Below the pieces are notes generated by a model. The model did no database searches. It saw only the letters and a list, made by a program, of their open reading frames with translations, and was not told the origin of the DNA. From an uncultured Lachnospiraceae bacterium (GTDB lineage: Bacteria; Bacillota; Clostridia; Lachnospirales; Lachnospiraceae): DNA of 64,000 bases. The DNA lies in assembly GCA_947591155.1 (NCBI GenBank), contig CANQDA010000007.1, forward strand, positions 1-64,000. The letters are read 5' to 3'. This document shows, one piece after another, positions 1-8,096 of the stretch. Position 1 is the stretch's first letter; each line of letters starts with the position of its first letter. The translations under genes and the position numbers were made by a program.

Positions 1-98
1 CATCCACTTTTATTGTGGATGTATTTACCACACGATATAGTCACATCATTTCAGGTTTTCGGACAGTCTCCCCCGTTTTATTTTCTTCATGTTCTGAA

Positions 99-260
99 TC
101 ATAGCATAGAAATTCTTAACAAGCCTTTAACTTTTGACAGAATACCTACATCCGGCAAACTGCTGTTATGCCCTGCCCTCCTCGTGCCCGCTCCTGTGTC
201 CGTATGCTGAATCTCAATACCCATTTCCTTATTGTCGCTGTCAACCGCATATACATCTAA
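99..260 (-). pseudogene. Remnant of an Rpn/PD-(D/E)XK nuclease family transposase
   Basis: Read on the minus strand, this short frame translates to LDVYAVDSDNKEMGIEIQ followed by HTDTGAGTRRAGHNSSLPDV and ends at a TGA (99-101). The D...EIQ spacing followed by an R...NSS segment resembles the catalytic core of the PD-(D/E)XK (Rpn-type) recombination-promoting nuclease/transposase family, abundant in Lachnospiraceae. Intact members are about 250-350 residues; only about 45 residues look family-like, there is no start codon with a ribosome binding site, and similarity fades on both sides. It is therefore called a decayed fragment. The assignment rests on motif recognition alone. Confidence 0.5.
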
Positions 261-302
261 CGTGGCTGATTTGTAAATTATAATAAAGGAAATCTGCGCA
301 TC

Positions 303-334
303 AAAAAACCGGAATTCTCTTTCAAGAATTCCGG
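303..334 (-). terminator. Rho-independent terminator of the tRNA-Arg gene
   Basis: A perfect 9-bp inverted repeat (CCGGAATTC / GAATTCCGG, 309-317 and 326-334) with an 8-nt loop is followed on the minus strand by a run of six T. It sits 7 nt past the 3' end of the tRNA gene. Confidence 0.85.
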
Positions 335-341
335 CCCTCGA

Positions 342-413
342 CGTTCCCTGCGAGAATCGAACTCACAACTAGCGCTTAGGAGGCGCTTGTTATATCCATT
401 TAACTAAGGGAAC
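342..413 (-). tRNA. tRNA-Arg (anticodon CCU)
   Basis: The minus strand folds into a complete cloverleaf: acceptor GTTCCCT/AGGGAAC (7 bp), D stem GTTA/TAAC, anticodon stem AGCGC/GCGCT with loop CTCCTAA, a 4-nt variable loop, and T arm GTGAG-TTCGATT-CTCGC. The anticodon CCT reads AGG arginine codons. The 3' CCA is not encoded. It has its own promoter and terminator, so it is a monocistronic tRNA unit. Confidence 0.95.
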
Positions 414-443
414 CTGCCTGTCCCTTAGCGGGACAGCATATAG

Positions 444-472
444 AGTATACTATATATTTTTTTAAAACACAA
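444..472 (-). promoter_or_regulatory. Promoter of the tRNA-Arg gene
   Basis: On the minus strand TTGTGT, a 17-bp spacer and TATACT form a good vegetative promoter about 30 bp before the tRNA. A small hairpin (TGTCCC/GGGACA, 419-435) lies in the leader between promoter and tRNA. Confidence 0.7.
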
Positions 473-548
473 GCAGACATTCACTAAATCAAAGACAAAT
501 ATTGTCTGAAATTTTGAATAATATTCATCCAAGATCTGTTGACTTTTA

Positions 549-1424
549 TCACTCGAAATTCACTCTGCCCTGCAGCCAGATCGTACCTTTGAAGCGTCTG
601 CCGACCTCCGGAGCGCCGGTCAGGTCCGCTTCGTTGATGCAGATGTCGAAATTGAGATCGTTGCACTCGAGGTTGATCTGATACACATTTTCCCGCGTGA
701 CCGGGTTGCAGACTCTCGTGTAATAATTGATGTTTCCCATGATCTGGTACTGGTCGCACTCGATCCCGTACGGCATGAAGAACGTGTCTACGATGGAGTA
801 AAGATCCTCCTCATAGACTCTCCGGGAGAGCATCGAGTAGAGATCCATGTCCTCGATCGTCAGGCTCTCGATCGCTTCCGGGTCGCCGTTTCTGGCCGCC
901 GTGATCAGCTTGTTTCGCTGGGCGATATCACGTTCGCGCGCCTCGTCCGGCTGCTCGAACTCTTTTTTCACCGGAAACAGGATCATGCCCTCTGTTGACA
1001 GCCCGGACAGCGTCACCGTATTTCTCCTGCTGAAAAGCTGATTCAAAATCTGCTCTCTCTGGCATTCCGCCGGATTCTGCAGATAGAAAATGAGAGAAAC
1101 TCCAAGTCTTCCGTCCTCGCAGACGCCCGCAAACGAATCCCCGTTTACTCGCTTCTCGATCGAGACCTCCTCCGAGGTCGTAATGCCGCTTCCTTTATAA
1201 TACGGAAAATAATATTCTCTGTGAAACCCTTCCTCGTCGAGACTTCCGCAAAGCAGGATCCCCATGTCCGGTCCGTACTCTTTTTCCATCTCGACAAAGA
1301 TATTGTTCTCGTCCCTCGCAATATTTCTGTGATTGAAATCCCGGAACACTTCCTCGAGAAGTTTCTCCGTATCGGACTCGTTGACGAGTTTGCTGAAACC
1401 AATTGCTCTCAGATAAGAATGCAT
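549..1424 (-). CDS. DUF3881-type protein of unknown function
   Basis: A 291-residue soluble protein starting MHSYLRAIGFSKL, with an AGGAGG site 6 nt before the ATG. There is no signal peptide or membrane segment. The opening motif and overall character match, from memory, the DUF3881 family, which is largely confined to Lachnospiraceae and has no known function. It has two acidic alpha/beta-looking halves; the second contains the segment IMGNINYYTRVCNP. It lies downstream of serS on the same strand, separated by about 145 bp, so it may be read through from serS. The family name is a recognition call. Confidence 0.65.
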   Translation of the reverse strand: MHSYLRAIGFSKLVNESDTEKLLEEVFRDFNHRNIARDENNIFVEMEKEYGPDMGILLCGSLDEEGFHREYYFPYYKGSGITTSEEVSIEKRVNGDSFAGVCEDGRLGVSLIFYLQNPAECQREQILNQLFSRRNTVTLSGLSTEGMILFPVKKEFEQPDEARERDIAQRNKLITAARNGDPEAIESLTIEDMDLYSMLSRRVYEEDLYSIVDTFFMPYGIECDQYQIMGNINYYTRVCNPVTRENVYQINLECNDLNFDICINEADLTGAPEVGRRFKGTIWLQGRVNFE

Positions 1425-1569
1425 GATTTCCTCCTACAAGCTGCTTCTATTATCATACGCTCTCTGAATCGCGTCTGTCCTTTGTAAAACCTTTGATTTT
1501 TCCGACGACTGAACTTTGACATCAGACTCGAAATGACATCGGCAAACGTCAAATGTTCCAGTCCGGGAA

Positions 1570-2853
1570 TCACTTCACAGTAATCAATTCCATGCCGCCC
1601 ATATACGGTCTGAGCGCCTCCGGAATCCGCACGCTCCCGTCCGCGTTGAGATTGTTCTCCAGAAACGCGATCAGCATTCTCGGCGGGGCGACTACGGTAT
1701 TGTTCAATGTATGCGCAAGATACTTACCGTTCTTACCGTTGACGCGGATCTTCAGCCTTCTCGCCTGCGCGTCGCCCAGGTTCGAGCAGCTTCCCACCTC
1801 AAAATACTTTTTCTGTCTCGGCGACCATGCCTCGACGTCCACCGATTTCACCTTGAGGTCCGCGAGGTCTCCGGAACAACACTCGAGCGTGCGCACCGGG
1901 ATGTCCAGCGTGCGGAAGAAATCAACGGTATTCTGCCACAGCCGATCGAACCACATCATGCTGTCCTCCGGCTTGCAGACGACGATCATCTCCTGCTTTT
2001 CAAACTGATGGATGCGGTACACGCCGCGCTCCTCGATGCCATGCGCGCCCTTCTCCTTGCGGAAGCACGGAGAGTAACTCGTCAACGTGTACGGCAGCTT
2101 CTCTTCCGGCAGGATCGTGTCGATAAATTTTCCGATCATCGAGTGCTCACTCGTACCGATCAGATACAGATCCTCGCCTTCGATCTTGTACATCATGGCG
2201 TCCATCTCGGCAAAGCTCATAACTCCGTTCACCACATTGCTGCGGATCATAAACGGCGGAACGCAGTAGGTAAATCCGCGCCCGATCATGAAATCTCTCG
2301 CATAGGACAGGATCGCCGAGTGCAGGCGCGCGACATCGCCCATCAGATAATAGAAACCGTTGCCGGCCACTCTGCCCGCGGACTCCATGTCGATTCCGTT
2401 AAATTTTTCCATGATCTCCGTGTGGTACGGGATCTCAAAATCCGGGACGCCCGGCTCGCCGAATCTCTGCACCTCAACATTCTCGCTGTCGTCCCTGCCG
2501 ATCGGCACCGAAGGGTCGATGATGTTCGGGATCACCATCATGATCTGAAGCAGCTTCTCCTCGACTTCCTTCTCTCTCTTGCTGAGCTCCTCGGTCCTCT
2601 GGGCGTTCTCGGTCACCTGCTTTTTGATCTCCTCCGCCTCTTCCTTCTTGCCCTGCGCCATCAGCGCGCCGATCTGTTTGGAGATCTTGTTTCTGTTTGC
2701 GCGCAGCGCCTCGACCTCTTTTTTGATCTCGCGGTTTTCCTTGTCAAGCGCAAGCACCTGATCGACCAGCTCCAGCTTCTCATCCTGGAATTTATTTTTG
2801 ATGTTCTGTTTCACGATATCGGGATTTTCCCTGACAAATTTGATGTCTAACAT
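1570..2853 (-). CDS. serS: Seryl-tRNA synthetase
   Basis: This cytoplasmic class II synthetase charges tRNA-Ser with serine. The 427 residues match the usual bacterial length. Residues 1-110 form the antiparallel coiled-coil tRNA-binding arm (heptads rich in K/E, e.g. KENREIKKEVEALRANRNKI). The catalytic core follows, with motif 2-like segment SPCFRKEKGAHGIEERGVYR and motif 3-like NGKYLAHTLNNTVVAPPRML. The ATG has a GGAGG site. No T-box leader (AGGGUGGNACCGCG-type antiterminator) is visible upstream, although many Firmicutes serS genes have one. Confidence 0.97.
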   Translation of the reverse strand: MLDIKFVRENPDIVKQNIKNKFQDEKLELVDQVLALDKENREIKKEVEALRANRNKISKQIGALMAQGKKEEAEEIKKQVTENAQRTEELSKREKEVEEKLLQIMMVIPNIIDPSVPIGRDDSENVEVQRFGEPGVPDFEIPYHTEIMEKFNGIDMESAGRVAGNGFYYLMGDVARLHSAILSYARDFMIGRGFTYCVPPFMIRSNVVNGVMSFAEMDAMMYKIEGEDLYLIGTSEHSMIGKFIDTILPEEKLPYTLTSYSPCFRKEKGAHGIEERGVYRIHQFEKQEMIVVCKPEDSMMWFDRLWQNTVDFFRTLDIPVRTLECCSGDLADLKVKSVDVEAWSPRQKKYFEVGSCSNLGDAQARRLKIRVNGKNGKYLAHTLNNTVVAPPRMLIAFLENNLNADGSVRIPEALRPYMGGMELITVK

Positions 2854-2949
2854 ATCTCTGCCTCCGGTTTTTTATTGTATCTCCGTCTGCCGCGATCTGT
2901 GCCCGCGGCTTTGACGGCAGTACATTTTAGTTCTTGTCGAATAGCCTAT

Positions 2950-2978
2950 ATCATATACTATTTTTCAAAATTCGTAAA
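2950..2978 (-). promoter_or_regulatory. Likely serS promoter
   Basis: Minus-strand TTTACG, 17-bp spacer, TATGAT, about 95 bp before the serS start. The stretch 2854-3108 holds no gene I can support. Confidence 0.5.
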
Positions 2979-3108
2979 GTGGAAATTCACCAGTTCAGCC
3001 ATCTGGGAAAAGATAAGACAGCCGAGACGTATTTATACGTCAGAGGCGGGATTATCTTTTCGCAGGGATGTGCTGAATGCACATCCAGCCACAGACAGAA
3101 GCTTCGAA

Positions 3109-3380
3109 GAAGCGGGCGGCGGCTTCTGCCGACGCGTCTGTGGCTTGGCTGAACGTCCGCACACTCACAAAAACTCCAAACAAGCGGGCGACGGCTTCTG
3201 CCGACGCGTCTGTGGCCTGGCTGAACGTCCGCACACTCACAAAAACTCCAAACAAGCGGGCGGCGGCTTTTGCCGACGCGTCTGTGGCTTGGCTGAACGT
3301 CCGCCTATTCACAAAAACTCCAAAGAAGCGCGACGGCAAGCAATAGCTTCTGCCTGCGCGTCCGCAGCATGGCTGAACTT
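3109..3380. repeat. 72-bp tandem repeat array (three units plus a degenerate fourth)
   Basis: Units begin at 3109, 3181, 3253 and 3325. The first three are 72 bp and nearly identical (they share GACGCGTCTGTGG, GGCTGAACGTCCGC and CACAAAAACTCCAAA); the fourth is diverged with an 8-bp insertion. The preceding segment (about 3085-3110) is a partial inverted copy: CCAGCCACAGAC pairs with the unit's GTCTGTGGCTTGG. The unit length is a multiple of three, so open frames run through it on both strands, but none has a ribosome binding site or recognisable product. It fills the gap between the serS promoter and the DUF4446-type gene. Confidence 0.85.
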
Positions 3381-3382
3381 GT

Positions 3383-3898
3383 TTATTGCATATCTCCGAA
3401 ATAATTCACGGCCTGCCGCAGCGCTTCCTTTTCCTCCTGCCCGAGCACGACGTAGGATTCGCCCTTCACGATCTCCTTCACATAGGTGTAACAGCCCTCG
3501 CGGCCGTGTATCGCGTTGAGCACAAAACCGGAATCACTCTCATCAAGCATCGCAAGCGCAAAGCTGAGCCGCCCGCCCACATCCGGAAACGCGTCATACT
3601 TCACAATACCGATCTTATTTGCCGTGCGGCTTATGATCTCCTTGATCCGGCGGATCTCATTGGCCTGCACGCTTGCCATCTCCGTCAGCTTATCCACCTC
3701 AAGAAACTTCTGCGCGAACGCCTTCTCCAGAGAGGCCGCGTCTCTCCCCTTCATAAATATGCGATAACGCTTGAGAAAGCGGGTCATTTTCATGGAAACA
3801 CGCACCATATACAACAGTACAAACACCAGAATCCCCATCATGACGATGACAATGATCCCGGGATCGATCCCTAATGTATTCAAAATATTACTCTGCAT
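3383..3898 (-). CDS. DUF4446-type membrane-anchored protein
   Basis: 171 residues. One N-terminal membrane helix (about residues 12-34, IIVIVMMGILVFVLLYMV) is followed by a predicted coiled coil (about 60-100, EKAFAQKFLEVDKLTEMASV) and a small C-terminal domain with YDAFPDVGGRLSFALAMLD and GREGCYTYVKEIVKGES. That C-terminal pattern is typical of DUF4446, often encoded beside parB in Clostridia. It lies 30 bp downstream of parB on the same strand and probably shares its transcript. Function is unknown; context hints at a link between chromosome segregation and the membrane. Confidence 0.8.
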   Translation of the reverse strand: MQSNILNTLGIDPGIIVIVMMGILVFVLLYMVRVSMKMTRFLKRYRIFMKGRDAASLEKAFAQKFLEVDKLTEMASVQANEIRRIKEIISRTANKIGIVKYDAFPDVGGRLSFALAMLDESDSGFVLNAIHGREGCYTYVKEIVKGESYVVLGQEEKEALRQAVNYFGDMQ

Positions 3899-3927
3899 CT
3901 ATATTTTCTCCTATATATAATATGTGA

Positions 3928-4851
3928 CTAAATAGATTCTGTCTGTTTCGGAATAGACCGGAAGAGATCCATCAGGCGCTCCAGTTCCTCATTCGAATAG
4001 TAATCGATCACGATTTTGCCGCGATTGTTTGCGCGATGATTGATGGAAACCTTTGTCCCAAGCATTGCTTTCATCTTCTCTTCCAGATCCTGATAAATGA
4101 ACTCATTCTTTACGACCGCTTTTTCCTTCTTTTCTTTCGCTTTTCCGGCAAGCGTCTTCATAAGACGCTCTACCTCGCGGACATTCAATTTTTCATCAAA
4201 AATCTGTTGCGCCAACTTAAACTGAAGCTCTTTATCCTCCGTTCCCAACAGCGCCCTCGCATGTCCGGTCGTGATCATATCGTCGATCACCATCTGCTGG
4301 ACCCTTTCGTCCAGTTTCAAAAGGCGCATGGAATTCGTAACGGCCGTGCGGCTCTTCGAGACGCGCTCCGCCACCTCGTCCTGTTTGAGGTGAAATTCTG
4401 TCAACAGACGCTTAAACGCGGCCGCTTCTTCGATCGGGTTCAAATTTTCGCGCTGGATATTCTCAATCAGGGAGATCTCGACGATCTGTTGATCATTGTA
4501 ATCCCTGACAATAACAGGGATCTCTTTCAGTCCGGCCATCTTCGCAGCACGCCATCTCCGCTCGCCTGCGATGATCTCATAATATCCGTCCCGTTTCTGT
4601 ACGATCAACGGCTGCAGCACGCCAAACTGTTTAATAGAATCTGCGAGCTCCAACAAAGCATCCTCATCAAAGTTCTTCCTTGGCTGCTCCCTGTTCGGTT
4701 CAACCTCCGAAAGCTTGAGCTTTATCTCTTCCTTTTTGACAACGGTCTTTGTCGCTACCTGTTTTGTTCCCTTTGTCTCAGGCTTTTTTGCCGTAGTTTG
4801 CTTCGGAATCAGGGAATCCAGTCCCTTTCCCAATCCTTTTTTTACTGCCAT
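3928..4851 (-). CDS. parB: Chromosome-partitioning protein ParB (Spo0J)
   Basis: ParB is a CTP-dependent clamp that loads at parS and slides on flanking DNA. The 307 residues fit the family. After a basic N-terminal stretch (KKGLGKGLDSLIP, the ParA-stimulating peptide) comes the N-domain with CTP-binding box GERRWRAAKMAG and box ENIQRENLNPIEEA, then a helix-turn-helix (KQDEVAERVSKSRTAVTNSMRLL) for parS recognition and a C-terminal dimerisation segment. The ATG lies inside the end of parA (10-nt overlap), so the two are translationally coupled. Two parS sites lie within 1.6 kb upstream. Confidence 0.97.
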   Translation of the reverse strand: MAVKKGLGKGLDSLIPKQTTAKKPETKGTKQVATKTVVKKEEIKLKLSEVEPNREQPRKNFDEDALLELADSIKQFGVLQPLIVQKRDGYYEIIAGERRWRAAKMAGLKEIPVIVRDYNDQQIVEISLIENIQRENLNPIEEAAAFKRLLTEFHLKQDEVAERVSKSRTAVTNSMRLLKLDERVQQMVIDDMITTGHARALLGTEDKELQFKLAQQIFDEKLNVREVERLMKTLAGKAKEKKEKAVVKNEFIYQDLEEKMKAMLGTKVSINHRANNRGKIVIDYYSNEELERLMDLFRSIPKQTESI

Positions 4852-5618
4852 TCCTCTTCTCCCCTATGTATTACTTCTTCTGCTAACATATGATACGCTT
4901 CCGCGCCTGCGGATTTTTTATCGTATTCCGTGATTGGCAATCCGTAGCTCGGCGCTTCTGCAAGACGAACATTTCTCGGAATGATGCTCTTATAAATTGT
5001 CTGATCCAGATTGTTCTTCACATTCTCGACGACCTGCAAGGAAAGATTCGTGCGCGCGTCATACATTGTAAACACGACTCCTTCTATCTCAAGATCCGGA
5101 TTCAACCGATCCTTGACAAGTTCAATCGTATGGATCAGCTGACTGAGCCCCTCCAACGCGTAATATTCACACTGAATCGGTACGAGAACCGTATCTCCCG
5201 CACACATAGAATTAATCGTCAGCATATTCAACGACGGCGGACAATCGATCAATATAAAATCGTACTCGTCTCTTACACTGTCCAACGCATTCTTCAATAA
5301 AAATTCCTTGTCGTCGACCCCGATCAGCTCAATCTCCGCACCAGCAAGGTTTATGTTGGATGCGATCACTGACAAATTCGGAAACGTTTCTTTCTGAATA
5401 CAGTCCTGCAGCTCACTCTCCCCAAGCAAAAGCTCGTATACGGTATTCTCCACATTGTCCTTCTCTATTCCGAATCCGCTCGTCGTATTCCCCTGAGGAT
5501 CCATGTCCACTACCAGGATCTTCTTTCCCAATTCCGCAAGAGATGCCGACAGGTTGATCGTCGTTGTCGTTTTCCCTACGCCGCCCTTCTGATTGGCGAC
5601 CACGATCGTCCTTCCCAT
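4842..5618 (-). CDS. parA: Chromosome-partitioning ATPase ParA (Soj)
   Basis: A 258-residue deviant-Walker ATPase acting with ParB in origin segregation and, in Bacillus, in control of DnaA. It has the P-loop KGGVGKTTTTINLSASLA (residues 11-28), the DMDPQGNTTSGFG switch, and DCPPSLNMLTINSM (Walker B region). It lacks the N-terminal helix-turn-helix of plasmid ParA proteins, so it is the chromosomal Soj type. Its promoter directly abuts a perfect parS site. Confidence 0.97.
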   Translation of the reverse strand: MGRTIVVANQKGGVGKTTTTINLSASLAELGKKILVVDMDPQGNTTSGFGIEKDNVENTVYELLLGESELQDCIQKETFPNLSVIASNINLAGAEIELIGVDDKEFLLKNALDSVRDEYDFILIDCPPSLNMLTINSMCAGDTVLVPIQCEYYALEGLSQLIHTIELVKDRLNPDLEIEGVVFTMYDARTNLSLQVVENVKNNLDQTIYKSIIPRNVRLAEAPSYGLPITEYDKKSAGAEAYHMLAEEVIHRGEEEWQ

Positions 5619-5686
5619 AAAAATTATTTTCTCCCTTCATCAAGCGCGAAGCTTATTCTCATTCGTTCTGCATACATCGCACTCAT

Positions 5687-5715
5687 ATCATAACACATAA
5701 TAGTATATTTGCAAA
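5687..5715 (-). promoter_or_regulatory. parAB promoter next to parS
   Basis: On the minus strand TTTGCA (or TTGCAA), a 17- (16-) bp spacer and TATGAT, about 70 bp before parA. The upstream edge of the -35 touches the parS site at 5716-5731, placing ParB at the polymerase binding site. Confidence 0.6.
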
Positions 5716-5731
5716 TGTTTCACGTGAAACA
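5716..5731. promoter_or_regulatory. parS site (perfect)
   Basis: TGTTTCACGTGAAACA is a perfect 16-bp palindrome identical to the known bacterial parS consensus and lies just upstream of parA. It is the loading site for ParB. Confidence 0.95.
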
Positions 5732-5806
5732 TCTCAAAAAATATGCATTCTATTCCTGGCTCGGAAGCTTTCACTTGTTCTTAAAATGAAAAACTAAAAT
5801 CCATTC

Positions 5807-6289
5807 CTATTCAGAAAGCAAATTCAGCATATTTTGAATCATGCTTTTCATATTCTTTAATTCATTTTTACACTTTGTCCGGTCGTTGTACAGGCAATCA
5901 AGACATAACTCTATTTTCTGGTAGAGATCCGAAAGTAATTTTGAAAAACTGTCTACGTTCGTATCCAGCTCCATATGTTCGATTTCTTCCAAAAGCTTTT
6001 CAAATTCCAGCTTCTTCTTTACACTTTCCTCGATAAAGGATCTCTCATATTCGATATCCTGTTGGATCTTTTCAATATTGTTCTGTGCATCTTCCGTCTT
6101 TTTTCCCAGATTCGCATCCATTGCCCTGGGAGAAAAGATATTCTTATCTATGTTTGTCTCTGCATGGAGTTCGTCCAGCCATGTTTTCGCACAGTCAAGA
6201 TCATTCATCAATCCCTTCAGCTGTTTTTCATGACTTTCCAATTTTTCATTGTTCTCACTGATCAGGTGGTTAATATACTCTTTTACCAT
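5807..6289 (-). CDS. Coiled-coil protein of unknown function between two parS sites
   Basis: 160 residues, soluble, no signal peptide, almost entirely helical and highly charged, with long heptad-like stretches (ISENNEKLESHEKQLKGLM; NIEKIQQDIEYERSFIEESV; ELKNMKSMIQNMLNLLSE). A short break (TNIDKNIFSPRAMDAN, about 46-61) separates two coiled coils. I do not recognise the family; the coiled-coil-break-coiled-coil plan loosely recalls sensor regions of DegS-like kinases, but no kinase domain is present. An AAAGGAG site precedes the ATG. It is divergent from the hydrolase at 6422 and bracketed by parS sites at 5716 and 6377. Confidence 0.75.
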   Translation of the reverse strand: MVKEYINHLISENNEKLESHEKQLKGLMNDLDCAKTWLDELHAETNIDKNIFSPRAMDANLGKKTEDAQNNIEKIQQDIEYERSFIEESVKKKLEFEKLLEEIEHMELDTNVDSFSKLLSDLYQKIELCLDCLYNDRTKCKNELKNMKSMIQNMLNLLSE

Positions 6290-6348
6290 AAAAGCTCCTT
6301 TCCCTTTTCTACTATACTATTTTTTCTCTTAAAAGAAAAGATTAAACG

Positions 6349-6377
6349 TTGTATTATTCCAAAAAATTGTTTATAAT
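6349..6377 (+). promoter_or_regulatory. Promoter of the alpha/beta hydrolase gene, fused to parS
   Basis: TTGTAT (6349-6354), 17-bp spacer, TATAAT (6372-6377). The last T of the -10 is the first base of a parS-like palindrome, so the expected transcription start lies inside the parS sequence. Confidence 0.7.
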
Positions 6378-6392
6378 GTTTCACATGAAACA
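6377..6392. promoter_or_regulatory. parS site (one central mismatch)
   Basis: TGTTTCACATGAAACA differs from the consensus by one central base (CACATG for CACGTG). It overlaps the -10 and start point of the promoter at 6349-6377. Confidence 0.8.
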
Positions 6393-6421
6393 TTGTTTGA
6401 AATACTATCGTGGAGGCATTT

Positions 6422-7351
6422 ATGGGAAAAATAAGATCATTCATAAAAACGTCTGCCGTCACAACCGGCATCATGTATTTTATAAACAAACTGATCGAAT
6501 CCAATCTTAGGGCAAGCATAAATACAAAAACCGGTGGAAAATATTATCATTGGAAACATGGCAATATCTATTACAAAAAAACGGGCAGTGGATGTCCCCT
6601 TTTGCTGATACATGATCTGAACGCATTTGCTTCCCAGTCCGAATGGTCTGAAATAGCAGAAAAACTGTCCACCGATCATACTGTCTATATGCTCGATCTG
6701 ATCGGATGCGGAAAATCAGATAAGCCGTCCATCACTTACACAAATTATTTTTATGTACAATTGATTCGGGATTTAATCAAGGAGATAATAGGAGAGAAGA
6801 CTGATGTGATCGCAAGCGGACTTTCCTCCTCCTTCGTGATCATGGCAAATGCTGCGGACAATGACCTCTTTGGCAATATCACAATGATCAATCCAAAGAA
6901 TGTAAAAGAATTGAAGCAGATTCCGGACCAGCGTTCCAAATTCCTGACCAGGCTGTTCCAGCTCCCTGTCATAGGGAAATTTCTGTATTACATCGCCGCA
7001 AACAAGAGCAATATCGACTATTATCTGACCGAGACCTGCTTCTACAGTCCCTTTAAGGTGACGCCGGCTGTCTCAAAATCTTATTACGACGCGTCGCATG
7101 CGTCCTCCGGAAACGGAAAAATGCTCTTTGCCAGTCTGATGGGAAATTATCTCAATATTGATATTTCTAAGGCGCTTGCCGGAGCGAAAAATCGAATACT
7201 TCTTCTCACAGGTGAGCAATTGGAAAACAGAGAGGAAACAGAAGCTTCCTATTTAAAACTGAATAAAAACATTATTTCTGTCTCTGTTCCGAAATCGAAA
7301 TGTCTTCCTCATCTGGAAGAACCGGAACAGACGCTGAAATACCTCAGATAA
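6422..7351 (+). CDS. Alpha/beta-fold hydrolase with an N-terminal hydrophobic segment
   Basis: 309 residues from the ATG at 6422, which has GGAGG 6 nt upstream; an in-frame GTG at 6410 is less well placed. A weakly hydrophobic N-terminal segment (TTGIMYFINKL) is followed by an alpha/beta hydrolase core: LLLIHDLNAFASQSEW (oxyanion region), VYMLDLIGCGKSDKP (typical of lipase/peroxidase-like members), nucleophile elbow ASGLSSSF, and a late His in CLPHLEEPE. The elbow reads G-L-S-S-S rather than G-x-S-x-G. Substrate is unknown. It faces convergently toward rsmG (16-bp gap), and its promoter overlaps a parS site. Confidence 0.8.
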   Translation: MGKIRSFIKTSAVTTGIMYFINKLIESNLRASINTKTGGKYYHWKHGNIYYKKTGSGCPLLLIHDLNAFASQSEWSEIAEKLSTDHTVYMLDLIGCGKSDKPSITYTNYFYVQLIRDLIKEIIGEKTDVIASGLSSSFVIMANAADNDLFGNITMINPKNVKELKQIPDQRSKFLTRLFQLPVIGKFLYYIAANKSNIDYYLTETCFYSPFKVTPAVSKSYYDASHASSGNGKMLFASLMGNYLNIDISKALAGAKNRILLLTGEQLENREETEASYLKLNKNIISVSVPKSKCLPHLEEPEQTLKYLR

Positions 7352-7367
7352 TCATGTTTTTCGCTGA

Positions 7368-8096
7368 TCATAGCGGCTCCTTCGAGGGTAATCCGGCTTT
7401 TCTCGGATACTTCGCGGGAGTCTCTTTTATTTTCTCGATCATAATCAGAGTTCTTTCTATATCGCTTTCCGGCAGACAAAATTCCTTCCTCGCTTTTATC
7501 TGTCCTCCCAGAAGTAAAATAGCATTCCTAGCTTCGTCAATTTCTATATCGATATTTGTCGATTTATAGGAGATGAACGATCCTCCTTTTTTTACAAATG
7601 GAAGACAGTATTCCGAGAGGGAAGAGAGGTTCGCGACCGCTCTCGACACACTCAGATCAAACTGCTCTCTGTACATTTCTTTTCTGGCCGCGTCTTCCGC
7701 GCGGGCGTGGACAGCCGTGATGTCTTCCAATTTAAGCAGATCGATCAGCTCTTCCAGAAAATGAACTCGTTTGTTCAGAGAATCCAACAGGACGACATTG
7801 AGCTCCGGGTACATGATCTTGAGCGGTACCCCGGGAAATCCGGCACCCGTCCCGACATCGATCACAATATGGCAGTTTTTCATGTCATAGACCTTCACGA
7901 TGGAAAGACTGTCTGCAAAATGCTTTAAGACCACATCTGAAAACTCAGTGATCGCAGTCAGGTTCATCACCCTGTTTTTTTCCACAAGAAACTGATAATA
8001 GAGCAGAAGCTTTTCTGCCTGTTTTTCCATTATCCCGATCCCGAGTTTTTCTATTATATCTATTATTGTCGATATATATTCATTCTTCCTATTCAT
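7368..8096 (-). CDS. rsmG: 16S rRNA (guanine-N7) methyltransferase RsmG
   Basis: Methylates N7 of the guanine equivalent to G527 of 16S rRNA in the small subunit. 242 residues from the ATG at 8096. The SAM-binding motif is [17 protein letters not shown], followed by [19 protein letters not shown] and [21 protein letters not shown], all diagnostic. The chosen ATG lies inside the last codons of mnmG (ATGAATAG), an 8-nt overlap indicating translational coupling; a longer in-frame extension would run far into mnmG and is unlikely. Confidence 0.96.
   Translation of the reverse strand: MNRKNEYISTIIDIIEKLGIGIMEKQAEKLLLYYQFLVEKNRVMNLTAITEFSDVVLKHFADSLSIVKVYDMKNCHIVIDVGTGAGFPGVPLKIMYPELNVVLLDSLNKRVHFLEELIDLLKLEDITAVHARAEDAARKEMYREQFDLSVSRAVANLSSLSEYCLPFVKKGGSFISYKSTNIDIEIDEARNAILLLGGQIKARKEFCLPESDIERTLIMIEKIKETPAKYPRKAGLPSKEPL

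Noticed and set aside
13..210. 65-residue plus-strand frame at the left edge
   Set aside because: No ribosome binding site and no recognisable product; the opposite strand carries a transposase-like fragment that explains the openness.
2854..3050. T-box leader upstream of serS
   Set aside because: No AGGGUGGNACCGCG-type box or terminator/antiterminator pair is visible.
3052..3346. Repeat proteins on either strand across the 72-bp array
   Set aside because: No ribosome binding site and alanine/arginine-rich repetitive sequence; openness follows from the unit length being a multiple of three.
3109..3380. CRISPR array
   Set aside because: The whole 72-bp unit repeats with no unique spacers, and there are no cas genes.
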